Shown one piece after another: positions 1-12,887 of a stretch of 64,000 bases of DNA. Position numbers and translations under genes: made by a program. Within the stretch, counting starts at the first letter, position 1. Each line of letters begins with the position of its first letter. The DNA lies in NCBI GenBank assembly GCA_023653785.1, contig JAMKCH010005405.1:1-64000 (forward strand), in the 5' to 3' direction. Below the pieces are notes generated by a model that had not been told where the DNA came from, made no database searches, and saw nothing but the letters and a program-made list of their open reading frames with translations. The DNA comes from Ophioderma brevispina. Taxonomy: Eukaryota > Echinodermata > Ophiuroidea > Amphilepidida > Ophiodermatidae.

Positions 1-3000
1 ATTAGATGGAAAACTTTTAGACTTGCTTTGGTATTAAAATACTTGGTATATCGTTTTAAAAATGTTACAACATAATTCATTTGGTTCATGTGTTTCTTTC
101 CCCAATTTATATTTCACATACATTCCCCATTGAATGCATAGTAGTAAAATTGGTCACATTGAGGGCTCATAGTAGTCCCCTGACCAATGTTTGGATGTGG
201 TTTTGCCCAATTTTGTTTATGGTGGTTAGCGCAACACTTTACATGTGGTATTGGAATTTTATGGTGTGGAAAAAACCCAAAAGGTGACTCAACTAAAGGC
301 AACTCATTCTCAGCACTCATTCAAACATGAACTTTTTTGGGTGCCGATTCTAAATATAGTAACAAAAAAGGCCCAATTTGGATAGTTTTAAGCTTGAGAA
401 CGTTAGATATAGGGTATCAACTTGCCCACTGTGTGTGTAAGTGTTAAAATGGCAACGGGACATGTCTGCAGCTGTGCCACAGCGCAACCTTCGGTTCGCG
501 GGGCTTTTAAGATTTATGCCGTGAGGATAGTCCTGCCTCCGGCAGGGCTTATATTTCCCCTAAAGGACTTTTGAATCGATAATGTTGCTTTTCCTCATGA
601 ATGGATTATATTTTACCCCAGTGTCTTGGTGAATGGGTCAGGAAAGCATGTGTATACTAGAACAATGACATTGAACAAGGAGCGGCTAATTGCAACGTGC
701 CACTGATGTGTGTGAAGACTAGATTAATGACATTTTATCATCTGCAATTAAAAAAATGATTAAGATATTAATTTTTATCCTTCCGATGATGAGGGAGGGA
801 AAGTGAAAGGTATGTGATCCGAATCCTTATGACTCACTCGATTACATGTGCCATCAAGATCACCATTCGGCAAAATCAATTTAACCTTTGCATTTATCTT
901 GACATTAATGGACATAATCACGGTACCGTTTGGATTGTTTTGGCGACAAATCGGAATTTCATTAAAATACCAGCAAAGAGTTGATGTGCATCCAAGTGGT
1001 AAATGTATGACGTTTTTTGCAATATGGTGAGGTTGTGTGGTTATCGTTTGAAGTATGGTGAATATTTCTATGCTAAAACTTATGGTCGCGGACTTCCACC
1101 ACAAAGTTTGGAAGTTGACCCATATTTATACTCCCAATTTCCAATAAAACTCAACTGGCATTTGTACGAGAAGCCTAGACTAGCCAAAATTTATCCAAAA
1201 TTTTGATTATTTTACACAATTTCAGAAACATTGGCAATCTTAAGTGGTGGCTCATAATTAAAAGGAGTAAGGCTAATATCCTAAGACATATAGAAAAGGC
1301 ACAATTTTCCTACAAAATAAAAAATTCAAATTGATGTCAAAATGGAAATTTTGTTATACCAGACAGCTTGAAAATAAGACTTGCAGCTAGCTGCCGATAC
1401 ACTTAATCAAACATGAAATAAGAACGCGTCAGCAAAACTCTTCAAAAGCTACAAAATTGCAGAAAAAAAAATAATACTACTTAACTATCCTACGTAGTAC
1501 AGTGGTCATGCATATGAAAAGCCTGGAAAAAATATACACCTGTATATTTAAATTTGTGATTAGCTTTATGGCTGTAGGAATGATTTCATGGCTGCAAGAA
1601 TATGAATATTTATAACTTCATTTTTCTTTGCCATATACAATACAAATATAAAGCCGGATGACAATTGTGGATGAAAAAAAATATACATGCATTGTGGAGG
1701 AATGTGAAGGTCTCTTGACATGGTCTTTCATTGATTTTATTGTTATGCTTTAAGGAATACATTCCAGTTTAAACTTATGGAAATAATTGAGGGCGTTTTT
1801 TTACAAAACGAGTTATTAGTTTGAAAATTCAAGTCAGCCTTTACTTCAAGCAGTTATTTGTTACAACTATCAGCCAATGTCCAGTTATATTCGCAATGCC
1901 CATTTATAAAAGCTTCATAGAATCTCAGATCTTAAAAAATTGATCTGAAAGTCTTTAGGTTGACATAACTCTTTGTTACTAGCCCATGCTGATTATATAT
2001 GAAAGAAAAATTGCATTAAGTGATGTCAAAATAGCGTTCAGTGGTTGAGATAATAACAAAGTCGTTGGGTACAATCAAGATGCACCAAATATTGGTGCCC
2101 ACTGGACTAGCACTAATCGCTGTGTGTGCAAAATTTACAATGCACAATTAAGGTTGTGCCACCTATTTGCACGACCTATTTATAGTCATGCCCATATATT
2201 GATTGGTATTGATTAAATATGGTCAATTCTGATTTTACACAAGTGCTGGGTTAAAGGCTAGTGCTCTGTATCGCTGTAGATTGCGTAACTGTTAATCAAT
2301 TATGCAAAAAGCAGTGGGTGTGGAATCGTTTTTCTAACTAACTTCAGCAACCACACCAGCATATTAAAAGGTTTATATATTGTAGTTTTAAAATTTGTTC
2401 AAATTTTAATATGTTGAATTTGAGTATTCTTTTGTGATGATACAGAACAACTAGTGCATTTACACCAGTGTTTGGTCATGTGACTCATTATGTTTTTACG
2501 GTAGTGCATTTAAGAAGAGAGCAAATTCATGTGGTAATTATGGTCTAAAATTAAATGAGGCTTGCTTAGAATAGGAATGTAGAATTTACCTTGGAACTTA
2601 AAAAAATTAACAGAGACAAGAATAGTCTTTTAAAAAGCCAACACGCTCAGCGGGATGTTAGTACTTAATATGTTAGTTGTAAATACGTGAGCTCATAGAA
2701 AACCACTCTCGTATATTAGAGAGATGATTATAACCTCAAGTATGTATTGCAGGCATCAACCTTTAATTTTGAAATATCACTGGTTTGGAAATGCCAGACT
2801 GGGTAAAGCCATAATCCATTTCATAGGTGAGTGCCCTCTGTTATGATTGTCCATCAATGTGGAAACATTGTGGGTAGCTTATCATTCAAAATAGATTCTA
2901 AATATTTTAAACCACAGTTCAATTGCACCGAGATTACCCCAAAAGTGACAAACTTAAGGAAAACAGGTTTTAAAACAACCGCTTGTCACATGAGGCAATG

Positions 3001-6000
3001 AAGTATCAAATCCTATGGCACAGTCAATAGCTTTCATTCGCAAGTGTATTTAGAAAAACACACCCCTGAGTGTTGTGTATAATATATGATACCTAGAATA
3101 CACAAGATCAGATCATGTCCATGAATGTACAAGTACAACCCATGAACTGTTCGCCTTGGTTGATGAGCATATTGCAGCTCATAGTCTGTGTTATCTGGGC
3201 ATTGTACACATAATGTACTCTCAACACCATGGGTCATATTATCCATTACGGTCAATGAACTGAGAAGTTATCCCACTGTGATGGGTGCGCTGTCACCAAT
3301 CAAAAGTTTGGGGTTTTCTAGCTGATTACTTAGGAAATGTAAGGTATTTCCTAGTAGGCATACGCCATGTCCTTAATTCTTAAAATAATTGGGACCAGAG
3401 GACTTCCCATTGCAATGCTGATGAGACAACCACCCAACTCTGTGAATGGACTGTGATATTCTTGCCAATCATTTGCTTGCCTACACTATGCTAGGGGGAG
3501 ACTTGCCAATTTGTAGTGGCTTTTATATAATCCGATTTAGACCATCTTCGATGGAAAAAATGAGAGGCCAGAATTGTTGCAAAAGAGGAGGGGAAAAACA
3601 GACACTGAGGACTAAGCAATATTAGTCTCAGACAGAAGTGGGGGTTATCCACGTCATATATTATTCAAATAAATCGTGTAATATAATATCACTAGAGAAT
3701 GCTATAAAACCAATTTATCGCCTTTGACTTTGCTGATTATATGGATACAAGATAATTGCCAATTTCAAGATTATCATTAAGGTACAATTTACTTTTTTCG
3801 GAAAACAAAGGCATTCAGAATTGTTAGTTGTCTAACCTTCTAACCAATGTCATTGATCCTGCTTCTTATTGATAATAATAAAATTCAAAGAATTCAAAGA
3901 GGTTAGTTGCAAAATATTATTTGCTGGGGTTTGGACTTTGAAATCTGAAAGGGGTCTAGGCAGTGTGTAACACATGTGGGTTTTTGCGGGTTGTAGGTAG
4001 TATTACAACCAAAAAAGTGCATGTGAGGAGTAATAGGTAATCACCGAAAAAAATGACTATTTATCCATTGTCAACGATTAGTACGAAGCGGCTTCTTTAA
4101 AACCGTATTTGTAAGCGTAATCTAAACTTTTCGTAAACTTGTTTCATTTTAGTTGTGACTATATGAAAGTACTTAGCCCATATCAGAAATATCAAGATAT
4201 GTTTTCAGTCAGTCAAAACTGCAGATTGATGAAAGCATAGGCATAAATGTAGGTATGTGATATGCCACATAATTAATGAAAACTTGGAGGAAAACACATC
4301 ATACAGGCGGCTTTACTTAGTTAAATGTTGTAAATTGGAAAACTCATTAGAAAGCCTATCATACTCGTGTTTATACTGAGATGGAGTGCGGGAGGGGTTT
4401 AGTGCGTCCGTTCTTGGGTGTTGCGACTAACAAGTGGTCAAGTATCAGGATGGCTTAACCAGGAAACGTGCTGGCTAAATGCAAATATCAAAGCGGCCTA
4501 ATATTGCCGGTTCATGCGCAACCCTTTCGATGCTAAAAATGTCATTTTCTCCGCCATGTTTTGCCGTTTGGTAACGAGGTGTGCTGTTTTGGAAGTTGGC
4601 TTGAAAGGCACTTTTAAGTGAGTACCATAATGCCTAGTCATGAGTTTTGGCATGTTGGGAATTAGACAACCCTCGTGGGCTCGTAACAGTGGCTCAGCAC
4701 ATTCTCATGTCTTTTAGTGTTGGTGTAAATTGAGGCTTAAGGAAAGAATTGCAGCGAGATGAAACTAGATTCCTCCAATATTGGAGTAGATGGAAAGGAA
4801 GGCTATTGTAGAAATTGGGTTGTACTCATTCAGGCAGGCCATGAAGTTGAACCAGATTTGGAATTTAATACCAAATTGTCCATATTGAAGTGCATCCTTA
4901 TTTTATTTTGTCAGAAGCAACTTGGCCTAGATTGCTGTGTGGATATAGAGTTTGATCATTGCAACATAGGCAAGGCATCCTGTATAATCTCTTTTTTTTG
5001 TTTTTGTTTTTTGCAGTGGTTTTTCATGAATTTTGCTAAGAAACCTGGAAGCATGAATATAATAAGACACGCTTTTTAAAATATGTAAAAGCATTTTTTT
5101 CTAGATGTTGAGTTTTCGGGTGTCATTGGATTTGGGTTTAATGAATGTAACCTCTCGTAAAGTGATTTAGCTGTAAATTTATGTCTTGAAGTAAAAAATC
5201 GCAGATCCTGGATCCTTATTAGCCTTTTGGTACAGGCAAAAGTTGATATCTAATTTTAAACTTTTTTTGGTTGGTAAAAAAAATTTAAGGCACAGTCATT
5301 CATTTACAATCAATATCAGAGAATAGTTAGTTTTGTCTTATTTCTTAAAAATCACATGTTGTTGCCTTAATGTAATCATGTAGGGTTATACTTGGGCATA
5401 ATTGCATTACATCTTTCGCACCTACTGCAAGATGTGCTTTATTGCATTAAAGCCTATACTTGTTGTAGATTCTGCTAAATTTTTCATCTCACACATTAAA
5501 AAATGGGAAATTGCACAAAAATTCTCCATGAAAAAATAATGGCGAATATACAATACATTGCAAATTGATACAGGAGAATGAAAATCCTCACATGCAAACG
5601 GGCAAGGCAAGATACTTATATGTGCGATGCACGCACACGTGCATCAGTAATGTACATAAAATAGATTGTATGCATAAAATAGTGTAAAATAAGATATTTC
5701 AGCACTTGGATAAACCAAGAGAAAATCAATAATTTCTGCTTATGTCTTTATAATCATACTATGAAGTTGCTAAGCTAGCTGAAAAAAAACTATTGAGTGT
5801 TTTCTGAAGTGTCCGTCTTGGTCAAGAAAAAATAGTGATTAATGTTTCGTAATGCAGTGGAGAACGTGAAAAAGTGAAGAGGTTGATTGTCTTTCTTTGT
5901 AGTTGGAGAGTAAAGTTTCTTAGAAAACAACTTGGAAGTGCTTGTAGTGGTTAATAGTGGAATAAATCAAATATACTTTGTATGGTGTGAATTTCAGTTT

Positions 6001-6658
6001 GCCTGCAATCTGTGCTCAAAGCGTCCGCTTAACAATCAATCAGGCTCCGTATGATGCATTAAAGCTCGCTTGCTTGCTTGCATAAATCTTGTACTATTTT
6101 ATAGGTCACACTGGATATGGTGATAAAAGGTACCAAAACTGACAATAAATTCAGGGAAACCTTTAAATAAATGAATATAGAATTAGAGGCTGAATGAAGA
6201 CAATATACTCTTTAACCAAGAAAATAATCAGCCAGTGGTTTTAAGAGTTAAAAGTAATTTATCAAAAGGATATGGAGGGTCAGGGTTATGGCTTGCCAAA
6301 AGGCACATTTTGGTGTCAAATTTAAGAGCAAATAGAAACTTGTGTGTGTGGTGTGGTGTAGTGTGGGATAGAAACAAAATGGAGGACAATTTTTAGACTA
6401 TTGACCTCTGCCGATTTCTATGCTGATTACACTGTGCAATTCCATTGTGGTAGAAAGTATTTTGTTTGGGTATATTGAAGTTTGAAGCAAAATATCTTGA
6501 AAATAACAATGATAGATGAGTGCATATCACTACAGATAGAAATTTACCTGCTTAAAAGTAAAGATTGCTGCAAAAAATGAAGTCCATGTTAAATTTAAGT
6601 AAACAGAATTAAAAGGTTTTTATTAACTGAAATTTATTATTGATTTGTTTTCATTCAG
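1..6658 (+). other. Intron (3' part) upstream of the PDZ1 exon
   Basis: This stretch lies before the acceptor of the first recognisable exon and is read as intron of the same gene, because that exon opens in the middle of a PDZ domain. I searched for the missing first half of PDZ1 (the G-rich carboxylate-binding loop and following strands) and for RING or zinc-finger cysteine patterns and found none. The open frames here are short and look random. Contents seen: a small G+C-rich hairpin near 513-527 (CCTGCC/GGCAGG), a copy of a dispersed repeat at about 3014-3185, and a perfect 8-bp stem at 5625-5644 (GATGCACG/CGTGCATC). Nothing else is supported. Confidence 0.6.
3014..3190 (+). repeat. Dispersed repeat family A, copy 1
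   Basis: Related by eye to 10223-10384 and 56247-56400. Shared landmarks in order are a GGCACAGTCAGTA-like start, CAAGTGTATTTAGAAA, ACACCCCTG, a GATACC(C/T)AGAATACACA block, and a TTGGT(T/G)GATGAGCATATTG end. It is non-coding; any short open frame inside it is incidental. Confidence 0.6.
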
Positions 6659-6939
6659 GTGAATGGCATTGACTTGTCCAAAGCCACCCATGAAGAAGCC
6701 GTAGAGGCCTTCAAGAATGCAGCCGAACCAATCGCGGTTGAAGTCCTAAGGAGGGCGCCCCGTACCACAAAAGTCAGCAGTGGTGACAAGGATAGAACGG
6801 TCTGCACGTGTAGTATAGGAACACAGACAGACCTGCAGAGTGAAGACCTGCTTTGGAAGATGCTACAACAGTGCCCATCTCCCCTCTCCCCCATGTCACC
6901 CATGACACCGACGGGAAAATCCGATGTAGACTTTGACGG
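6659..6939 (+). CDS. PDZRN3/4-family exon: C-terminal half of PDZ1 plus linker
   Basis: The exon follows a clean acceptor (pyrimidine-rich run ending TTCATTCAG) and opens in phase 0 with VNGIDLSKATHEEAVEAF, the last beta turn and alpha-B helix of a PDZ domain. The closing strand EVLRRAP follows. This matches PDZ1 of vertebrate PDZRN3/PDZRN4 closely (VNG-DLSRATHDQAVEAF in human). The linker carries GTQTD, a block conserved in vertebrate PDZRN proteins, then a Ser/Pro/Met-rich stretch ending DVDFDG. I end the exon at the donor CGG|GTATGG, in phase 2; reading on hits TAG at 6950. In this family the protein is a RING E3 ligase and scaffold at the membrane or synapse; PDZ1 binds C-terminal ligands such as MuSK in vertebrates. 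The first half of PDZ1 and the RING are not in the window. Family assignment is firm; the PDZRN3 versus PDZRN4 choice is open, and an invertebrate would normally have one pre-duplication gene. Confidence 0.93.
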
Positions 6940-9900
6940 GTATGGATCATAGTTAATATTGTCATTTTCATAGCTGTAAACTTACGGGATCGGGAGATGC
7001 TTTTGACTGTCTGTGATGAAGCATCGACTATCCACATCGATGTAAAGACGGGAAAAAATGTCTCCTGTCGCCTTTGGGAGAAACTTGTCAGATCAATAAA
7101 ATGCATTGTGGGTAATATTGAATGAAGCCTATTATACTTATTGCTTAATGTTTGCATGTAAGATTTTATGTATAAAAGGTTCAGCTGGTCTGAACTGGCG
7201 TGCCACTGGCACACTTGAAAACTACTCATATCATGCTCACAACGTGCACAAAATTTGTTATTAAATACTCTTATAGCAAACACTCCGCTACATTTATGAA
7301 GTAAGCATAAGCTGTTGTTTACATACACGCTATTCCGAGTCCATTTCCGCTAATAGATACAATATATATTTGGAATTCGCCGGTGGCGAGATTTTCAACG
7401 ACAAGTAAAACAAGGGCTCAACCTTGAGAGGGAGAAAACATAATTAACAATTTAGATGATGTGTAATGGGACCATTTTTTAGGATAAAAGCTTTCCTTCT
7501 CTTAGTAACCTGACCAGGTTGTTTATTCCAGGGATACGTAAGAAATCAAGCGAACTCTGAGGAAGCCGTATCCTGTATATATATGCTTGGCAAGAAAAAA
7601 AGGTGTGCGATTAACATCCGATCCTTTTGATAGCTTGGGAATTTGGCGTACATGGCATGGTAAAATTATTGCGCTTAGAGCAAGACTTTCTCGGCAGCTG
7701 CTTATAGAGCAGCAAAAATACTCCTCAAAATGAGCATGTGAAGAGTCGTATTTCAATATGGCAATTGTGAAAGATTTTTGCATGTATAAAATGTACAAAT
7801 TAAAATAGCTGCTCTCTGTGATTTTGGCCTGTGAAATGTTACATGAAAACTTCACGTTAATAACGAGCTTCGCGGCCAGCTCAAGGCCTAGACACGGGAG
7901 AGCTTTTAGTTGTGTAACTTGTACCGACATATACATGTAACCACATTTTATGTGATGTTACATTGACGTGCATGTACGGTGATGGCGACTGATTGTCTAT
8001 TTGCAAAATGGCTCTAATTATAAAAGGAAATAAAAGAATAATTATAAGTGGAGTCGGAGCAACCATCTGCTCACAGGTATCCGTCATGATCAGAATGTAA
8101 TATGTAACCTAACACTTGAAAAAACATCCAACGACCTTGCCCTAATCAATTGATGTCACTTAATCAAAAATAGAAACTAACTTCAATTAGCCTACATTTT
8201 TAATAGAGAATAGAAGACTATAATTTCTTGTTGAAAGAAATCCAATCTGACATAGGTCTTGTTCTAAATTAAATTGGCCATGATGGCATACTGTAGCAAA
8301 TTGAGAGCCAGACAACACTATTTTACAATGTGTTGGATGTCACGAAACTTGCTCTTTTGAAAAAGTTGTCATTCTGGTCCAGTTTTGGTGACATTGTTCT
8401 GTAGTAATTTGACAAGTTTCTTGGAAGTGCAGACCATTTCACATCAATGTTTACAAATACTGGTAGTCCTATTGGCTTCGGTATCTTGAGGTAACCCAAG
8501 CATGACAACCGCATGTTGCTTGGTTATTAATTAATATTAGGATACAATCCTTTGTTTTCAGCCATCCATTTTCACACAGTATTGACAATGCTGTTGTTCC
8601 CGTGTACTGATGTGCACACATACATACACACACAAAGCATCAAAACTTGGTAAATAGCATGCTATGGGTTGCTTCAGTTTTGACAATGAAAATAATAAAT
8701 AAAGAAATATGATGTGGTGATAAATAAACCCAAACTAAATGAGAAAAAGAAGACATATCCAATTCATTATTGATATAATAATCGGATATGGCCTTGCATT
8801 GTTCCAGCCGGTATCCTCTGCTGAAAGTATTCGGTGACCAAAATGTCAAATTTAAATTATCACCTTAAGATATTACATTATTCAAATGGGTATTGAGGCA
8901 GCTATTGAGTTGGACTTCTCATGTAAATAGGTGCTCTGAATGAATGGGCATTGGCACTCGACAGTAAAGAATAGGTGTTTATAGCAGAAGTGGTTGGGCG
9001 AAAGGCTTTCGGACTTGGCCCCGAGGCTTTCCAGAATTGGATATGGCGAAATGTCAATCCCCGATGAAAAAACACAATCTCGCCAAATTTCAACACTGAA
9101 AACTAATGTGACAGCTTGTGTCTGATATGCTGGCAAGTAAATGTCAATTTGTGTATTGAAACATTTCAAGTAGGGTTTGCGAAATCAAAGATGATCGCTA
9201 CGGTATTGCTTTCATAACGCATTGCAAAATGCATATGCGGTGCGTGCTGAATTGTTTAGCGCTACTTCAGTTTCATACATGAGAAAAAACAGAATGTTAA
9301 GTTAAAGTTCAGCGAGGTTTACCTAAACTGAAAACGGGAATAACAAAGAAGTTATTAACCATAGAGAGAGAGGGATGTAGAAAGAGCAACAGAGGGTAAC
9401 AAAATACTAACTGCTAGCAAAATATTAGATAACAGTTATCTTACGGCATCTGGCTTGTCGCTATTTGGGCAAAAAAGTTTTGTCAATTGCAGTCTTCATG
9501 CACTATTCATTTTAAGATTTGGGCCAAACACAGCTGAATCAATACGGGCATACCATCATTTTCCACATAGGTTAGATGGTATTTTCTTTATTTCTAACGT
9601 TTCTAAGAAGTAATAAGTAGAGAATTAATTTTACCTTGCAGCGTGCGTGATGTGTGCCATTATTTATAGCAATATGGTTTGCTAATTACTGACTCATAAT
9701 TGATGATATTTTTATGAGTGTGTTCTATTAGTTGAAAAAACCCTTTAGCGGTCACTTTGACCGGAATACATGGCCCAAATCGTGAGACTCATATAAGAAT
9801 TAGCATACAGACGGGACTGTTATTGCTTCCATTATTCATGTTGGCTTTTGCCCCCTGCATTTTTCTTGCTGCAGTTTATGTGAGATCAGCCCTGGGGAAC

Positions 9901-9993
9901 CTTTGACAGTCATCGATAGTGAACTTATGAATGATTTTCTGGAACGTAGGGCCAACATGGACATGCGATCTCGATGAAGAGGCCTCGATAAAG

Positions 9994-10012
9994 TTACGAA
10001 ATGGATTATGAG
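9994..10012 (+). CDS. Tentative 19-nt microexon (YEMDYE) in the PDZ1-PDZ2 linker
   Basis: The 19 bases supply one nucleotide to complete the phase-2 codon left by the PDZ1 exon, then code YEMDYE and end in phase 0 before GTTTGT. Joined to the next exon this gives MDYE|EVTLC, which lines up with the acidic FEYE-EVELC segment of vertebrate PDZRN4 just before PDZ2. Phase and similarity both fit. Against it, the acceptor (CGATAAAG) has no pyrimidine tract, an in-frame TAA lies directly upstream, and the match is short. A rival 34-nt segment at 12269-12302 has better splice signals but no similarity. Treat as a hypothesis. Confidence 0.3.
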
Positions 10013-10222
10013 GTTTGTTGAAAATATATCCTTTGTTCACCATTGCTAAAGCTTCTCACTATCTTTCAATATGAGTCAAAGCCTCATCCATGTGGCAGAG
10101 TTTCAGTAGGTGCCAAGAACATATTCAACTATGAACTGTGTCCTTGGTAGATGAGGATATTGTTTTGCATAGTGGCAGGGGTTGAGTTATGTAACAAATA
10201 ACCTTGAAAAAAACTCAATTAC

Positions 10223-10390
10223 CATGGCCACAGTTCAGTAATCCATTCACAAGTGTATATAGAAATACACCCCTGGTTTTTACTGTCATTTGTGATACCC
10301 AGAATGCACATAGCTCAGTTATGTTAATATTAGTACATGGCCAATTTACTGAACGTGTCTTGGTGGATGGGGCATATTGTAGCCTTGCCT
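10223..10390 (+). repeat. Dispersed repeat family A, copy 2 (with partial copy before it)
   Basis: Similar to 3014-3190 and 56247-56400, with the same order of landmarks (CACAGTTCAGTA start, CAAGTGTATATAGAAATACACCCCTGG, GATACCCAGAATGCACA, TTGGTGGATGGGGCATATTG). A second partial copy at about 10091-10172 precedes it head to tail, so the family may occur as short tandem arrays. Confidence 0.6.
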
Positions 10391-12796
10391 TCATGTGAAT
10401 CGGTGAATATGGTGTGAAGTTCTGATGGTAATAGGGCCCATCATATACTTCCAGCCACAGCGAGCGATTTCTGCTCGTGAGCATGCGTAACAACTTGATC
10501 TTGGGTCAAAATCCAGTATGGTGAATGCTCAATGCTCGCTGCGAATATATATCTGGGCTTACGATATGATCAAACTAAAGAGTGACAAACTAGAGATAGT
10601 AATAAGAAGCAGGCCTGGGGGCTAACTTCCACAGAAACGGTCAATTAACTTATCCACTATAGTGTAGTCAAAACTGCATTGGCAGAAATTGTATTGATTT
10701 GGTTCACTCCATGCCAAGAAAGCATTATAACTGCATGCATGTATGGATATGACCACTAGTTGCATGTATTGTACACCACCATGCAATTTTGGCGATTTTG
10801 CTTCACCATTGTTATGCCATACGATTTCCGATATTGCAAAGCCCTCTTGTTCGGGCTCCGATCATACTGTAGTGTGAAGTAGATCTGTCGATCTCACAGC
10901 TTAGCACCTTAAATAAATTATTGTCACTGGTGATGTCAACAACAGCAGCACATTAAACTGTGTGTTCATATGCATCTGAGTGAATGCAGAGGTTCACAGC
11001 CAGGGTACACGATTCAATAAGAAAATCTGGGCACCTAAGTATGTTCAAGTTGAACAAAAAACAAATCGAGAGAAGTTTGTAGTGTTTTTCCCGTCACGTC
11101 CGTCCATCAAGGTGGATGTCAGAGCGTGGGTAATTAGCCAGACCGATAGTAAGCTCAGGTACGTCTAGGAGTGAACTGATTTATAAGAAGTGTGCAACTG
11201 CGTCCCAAATCTAGAGAAATAATCCCCGAGTCAATGACGATTCCTATCTCAACTAATATGTGTATGATGGGTGTCGGGACAATTTCATTTCATCCGTGTA
11301 TGGGCCTAATGGATTAAAATCGTTTACTTCAGATGAAATAATTTTGTGTAATAATGAGAAGGGTAAGGGTCGACCTTGTGGGTGTAATCACAGAGGAAAC
11401 CATGTTCATCAGGACTGACTTAATGTTTGAAGAGATTAAAAACAATAAAGCAGCTTCCAAGAAAATTCAAGAGGCGACAGCTTTTCCTCTAATCTTGGAA
11501 CCCATCCATCATTGGTTCTTCCAAATTCGTTTCATGGGCGCTCCGAAGCGTGGTCATAGTGGGTGCGCAGTTAACATGCAACTTGCGTTATTGGCAATTA
11601 TTTTTGAAATGGGAGCATCTGATGAATGAGTTTCGCTCGGCAACCCAACCCAACGGAAACTCACATGCTGAGTCACACGCAACAGTTCTGGTCCGGTTAT
11701 ACGCGGATGGCTGCTGTTAATGGAGATGTTCTCATAAACAATCCAGGAAGTCAACTTTGGATGCTATCTTGTCTCTTGGCACTCTTGTCTAAACATTAGG
11801 CAAACAATCCAAATTAAAGGATAGTGCTTTTAAAATATTTAGCCAGTTACGGGGGTGATATATGTCCCCGCTATATCACATGGAATTCTGTGATGAATTA
11901 TATATGCGGGGATTTAAACATCGTTACGCCGAAATCAGAGAAGCGTCAGATCGCAGAAGCTGGGCACTACATTTAGTGAAATTAACAAATATAATATTGG
12001 TTTTATTACATTTGCAGTGATTCACTGCTAATCAATATAGAGTTCATTGACAAGGTAGTTGTGCTGTGTTTTAAAGCAGCATTTATTGAACTATGAATGA
12101 TTAAAACAACGGTTTGGCAAGTTATTATGTATGGGTTGCAAAGTAATCCTTCACTTACATCTGATCTAGCTTACTGTAATATGTATGGTAGATGTAATTC
12201 TGCATGACTAAAGGACACATGATGTTTGGTAATCATTGTATAATCTTTTCTTTCAAATTTGTGTACAGTACATGGAGCCTATTCGTCAGGCATTTAGAGG
12301 AAGTAAAATTTGTGGCCTGCTGGTCCTGTGAGTGGTTGTGAAATGTTTTGTGGAGTTCTTATTTTGCGCATTTTGAATATAGCTTCAGGACTGCAAATTT
12401 TAAAAATTCTGAAAGTCTTTTTAATTCAGAGGGTGTAATGTGCATTCATTTGAAACCGCAAATTAAATAAACAATAAAACTAGTCAAAACTGAAGAAATG
12501 GCAAAAAATTTGGCTTGAAGATTTGGCTGGTATTATAATACGGTAAAAGTGGACTTTTTGTGCACCTTAATAAGTGGTCAGTGAGGACAAGGATCAATTT
12601 ACTACAATCCAGATACCCAGTAGTTTTTAAGGGAAAAAGGCCAAAGGTCATTTAGATTAGAGTTCAAAGGTCATCTAGAATAGGGTGAATATACATGTAG
12701 AGGTTATAGTCAAAATGCTTAAGATTTTGATACAGACATGCAAAGACCCTTGAAAGTGGCTATGTGTTAACGATCATGTTGTTCTTATTCCTACAG

Positions 12797-12887
12797 GAGG
12801 TGACGTTATGTAGAAACAATGGATCTGATAAATTGGGACTTACGTTGTGTTACGGACATGAAGATGATACAGTAATCTTATAACGAG
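12797..12887 (+). CDS. PDZRN3/4-family exon: start of PDZ2 (frame disrupted)
   Basis: After the acceptor TTCCTACAG the exon reads EVTLCRNNGSDKLGLTLCY, then GHEDDTVIL. This is the first strand, the LGLT carboxylate-binding loop and the second strand of PDZ2, matching EVELCRVSSQEKLGLTVCY of PDZRN4. The donor GAG|GTAATT at 12888 is good, but the exon is 91 nt where the flanking phases need 93, and an in-frame TAA sits at 12881-12883. Family alignment predicts L-Y-N-E followed by VDPNS in the next exon; the sequence TTATAACGAG is exactly two bases (TA) short of coding that. Explanations are an assembly or read error, a real deletion allele, or use of a weaker donor ACA|GTAATC after 12871 that keeps frame but drops a core beta strand. 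The first seems most likely because the flanking exons look well conserved. Confidence 0.85.

Larger units (their letters stand above)
6940..12796 (+). other. Intron(s) between PDZ1 linker and PDZ2
   Basis: About 5.9 kb separate the donor at 6940 from the acceptor at 12796. The phase-2 end of the upstream exon and the phase-0 start of the downstream exon cannot be joined directly: a direct join reads GGG AGG TGA. At least one small exon with length 1 mod 3 is therefore expected inside; 9994-10012 is a tentative candidate. Other contents are a CA-rich run near 8610-8635, and repeat family A at 10091-10172 (partial) and 10223-10384. No other gene was seen. The long minus-strand frame at 6774-7328 overlaps the PDZ1 exon and is treated as chance. 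Confidence 0.6.

Noticed and set aside
4759..5079. Plus-strand open frame (106 codons) before the PDZ1 exon
   Set aside because: I tested it as the missing first half of PDZ1. It lacks the carboxylate-binding loop and strand pattern and ends in low-complexity sequence.
6774..7328. Long minus-strand open frame (184 codons)
   Set aside because: It overlaps the well-supported PDZ1 exon in antisense, has no domain or signal that I recognise, and its Cys/Ser-rich composition follows from the opposite strand.
12269..12302. 34-nt segment with a good acceptor as the missing linker exon
   Set aside because: Phase fits and the pyrimidine tract is better than at 9994, but the product (TWSLFVRHLEE) has no similarity to the acidic linker of PDZRN proteins, so it is kept only as an alternative.
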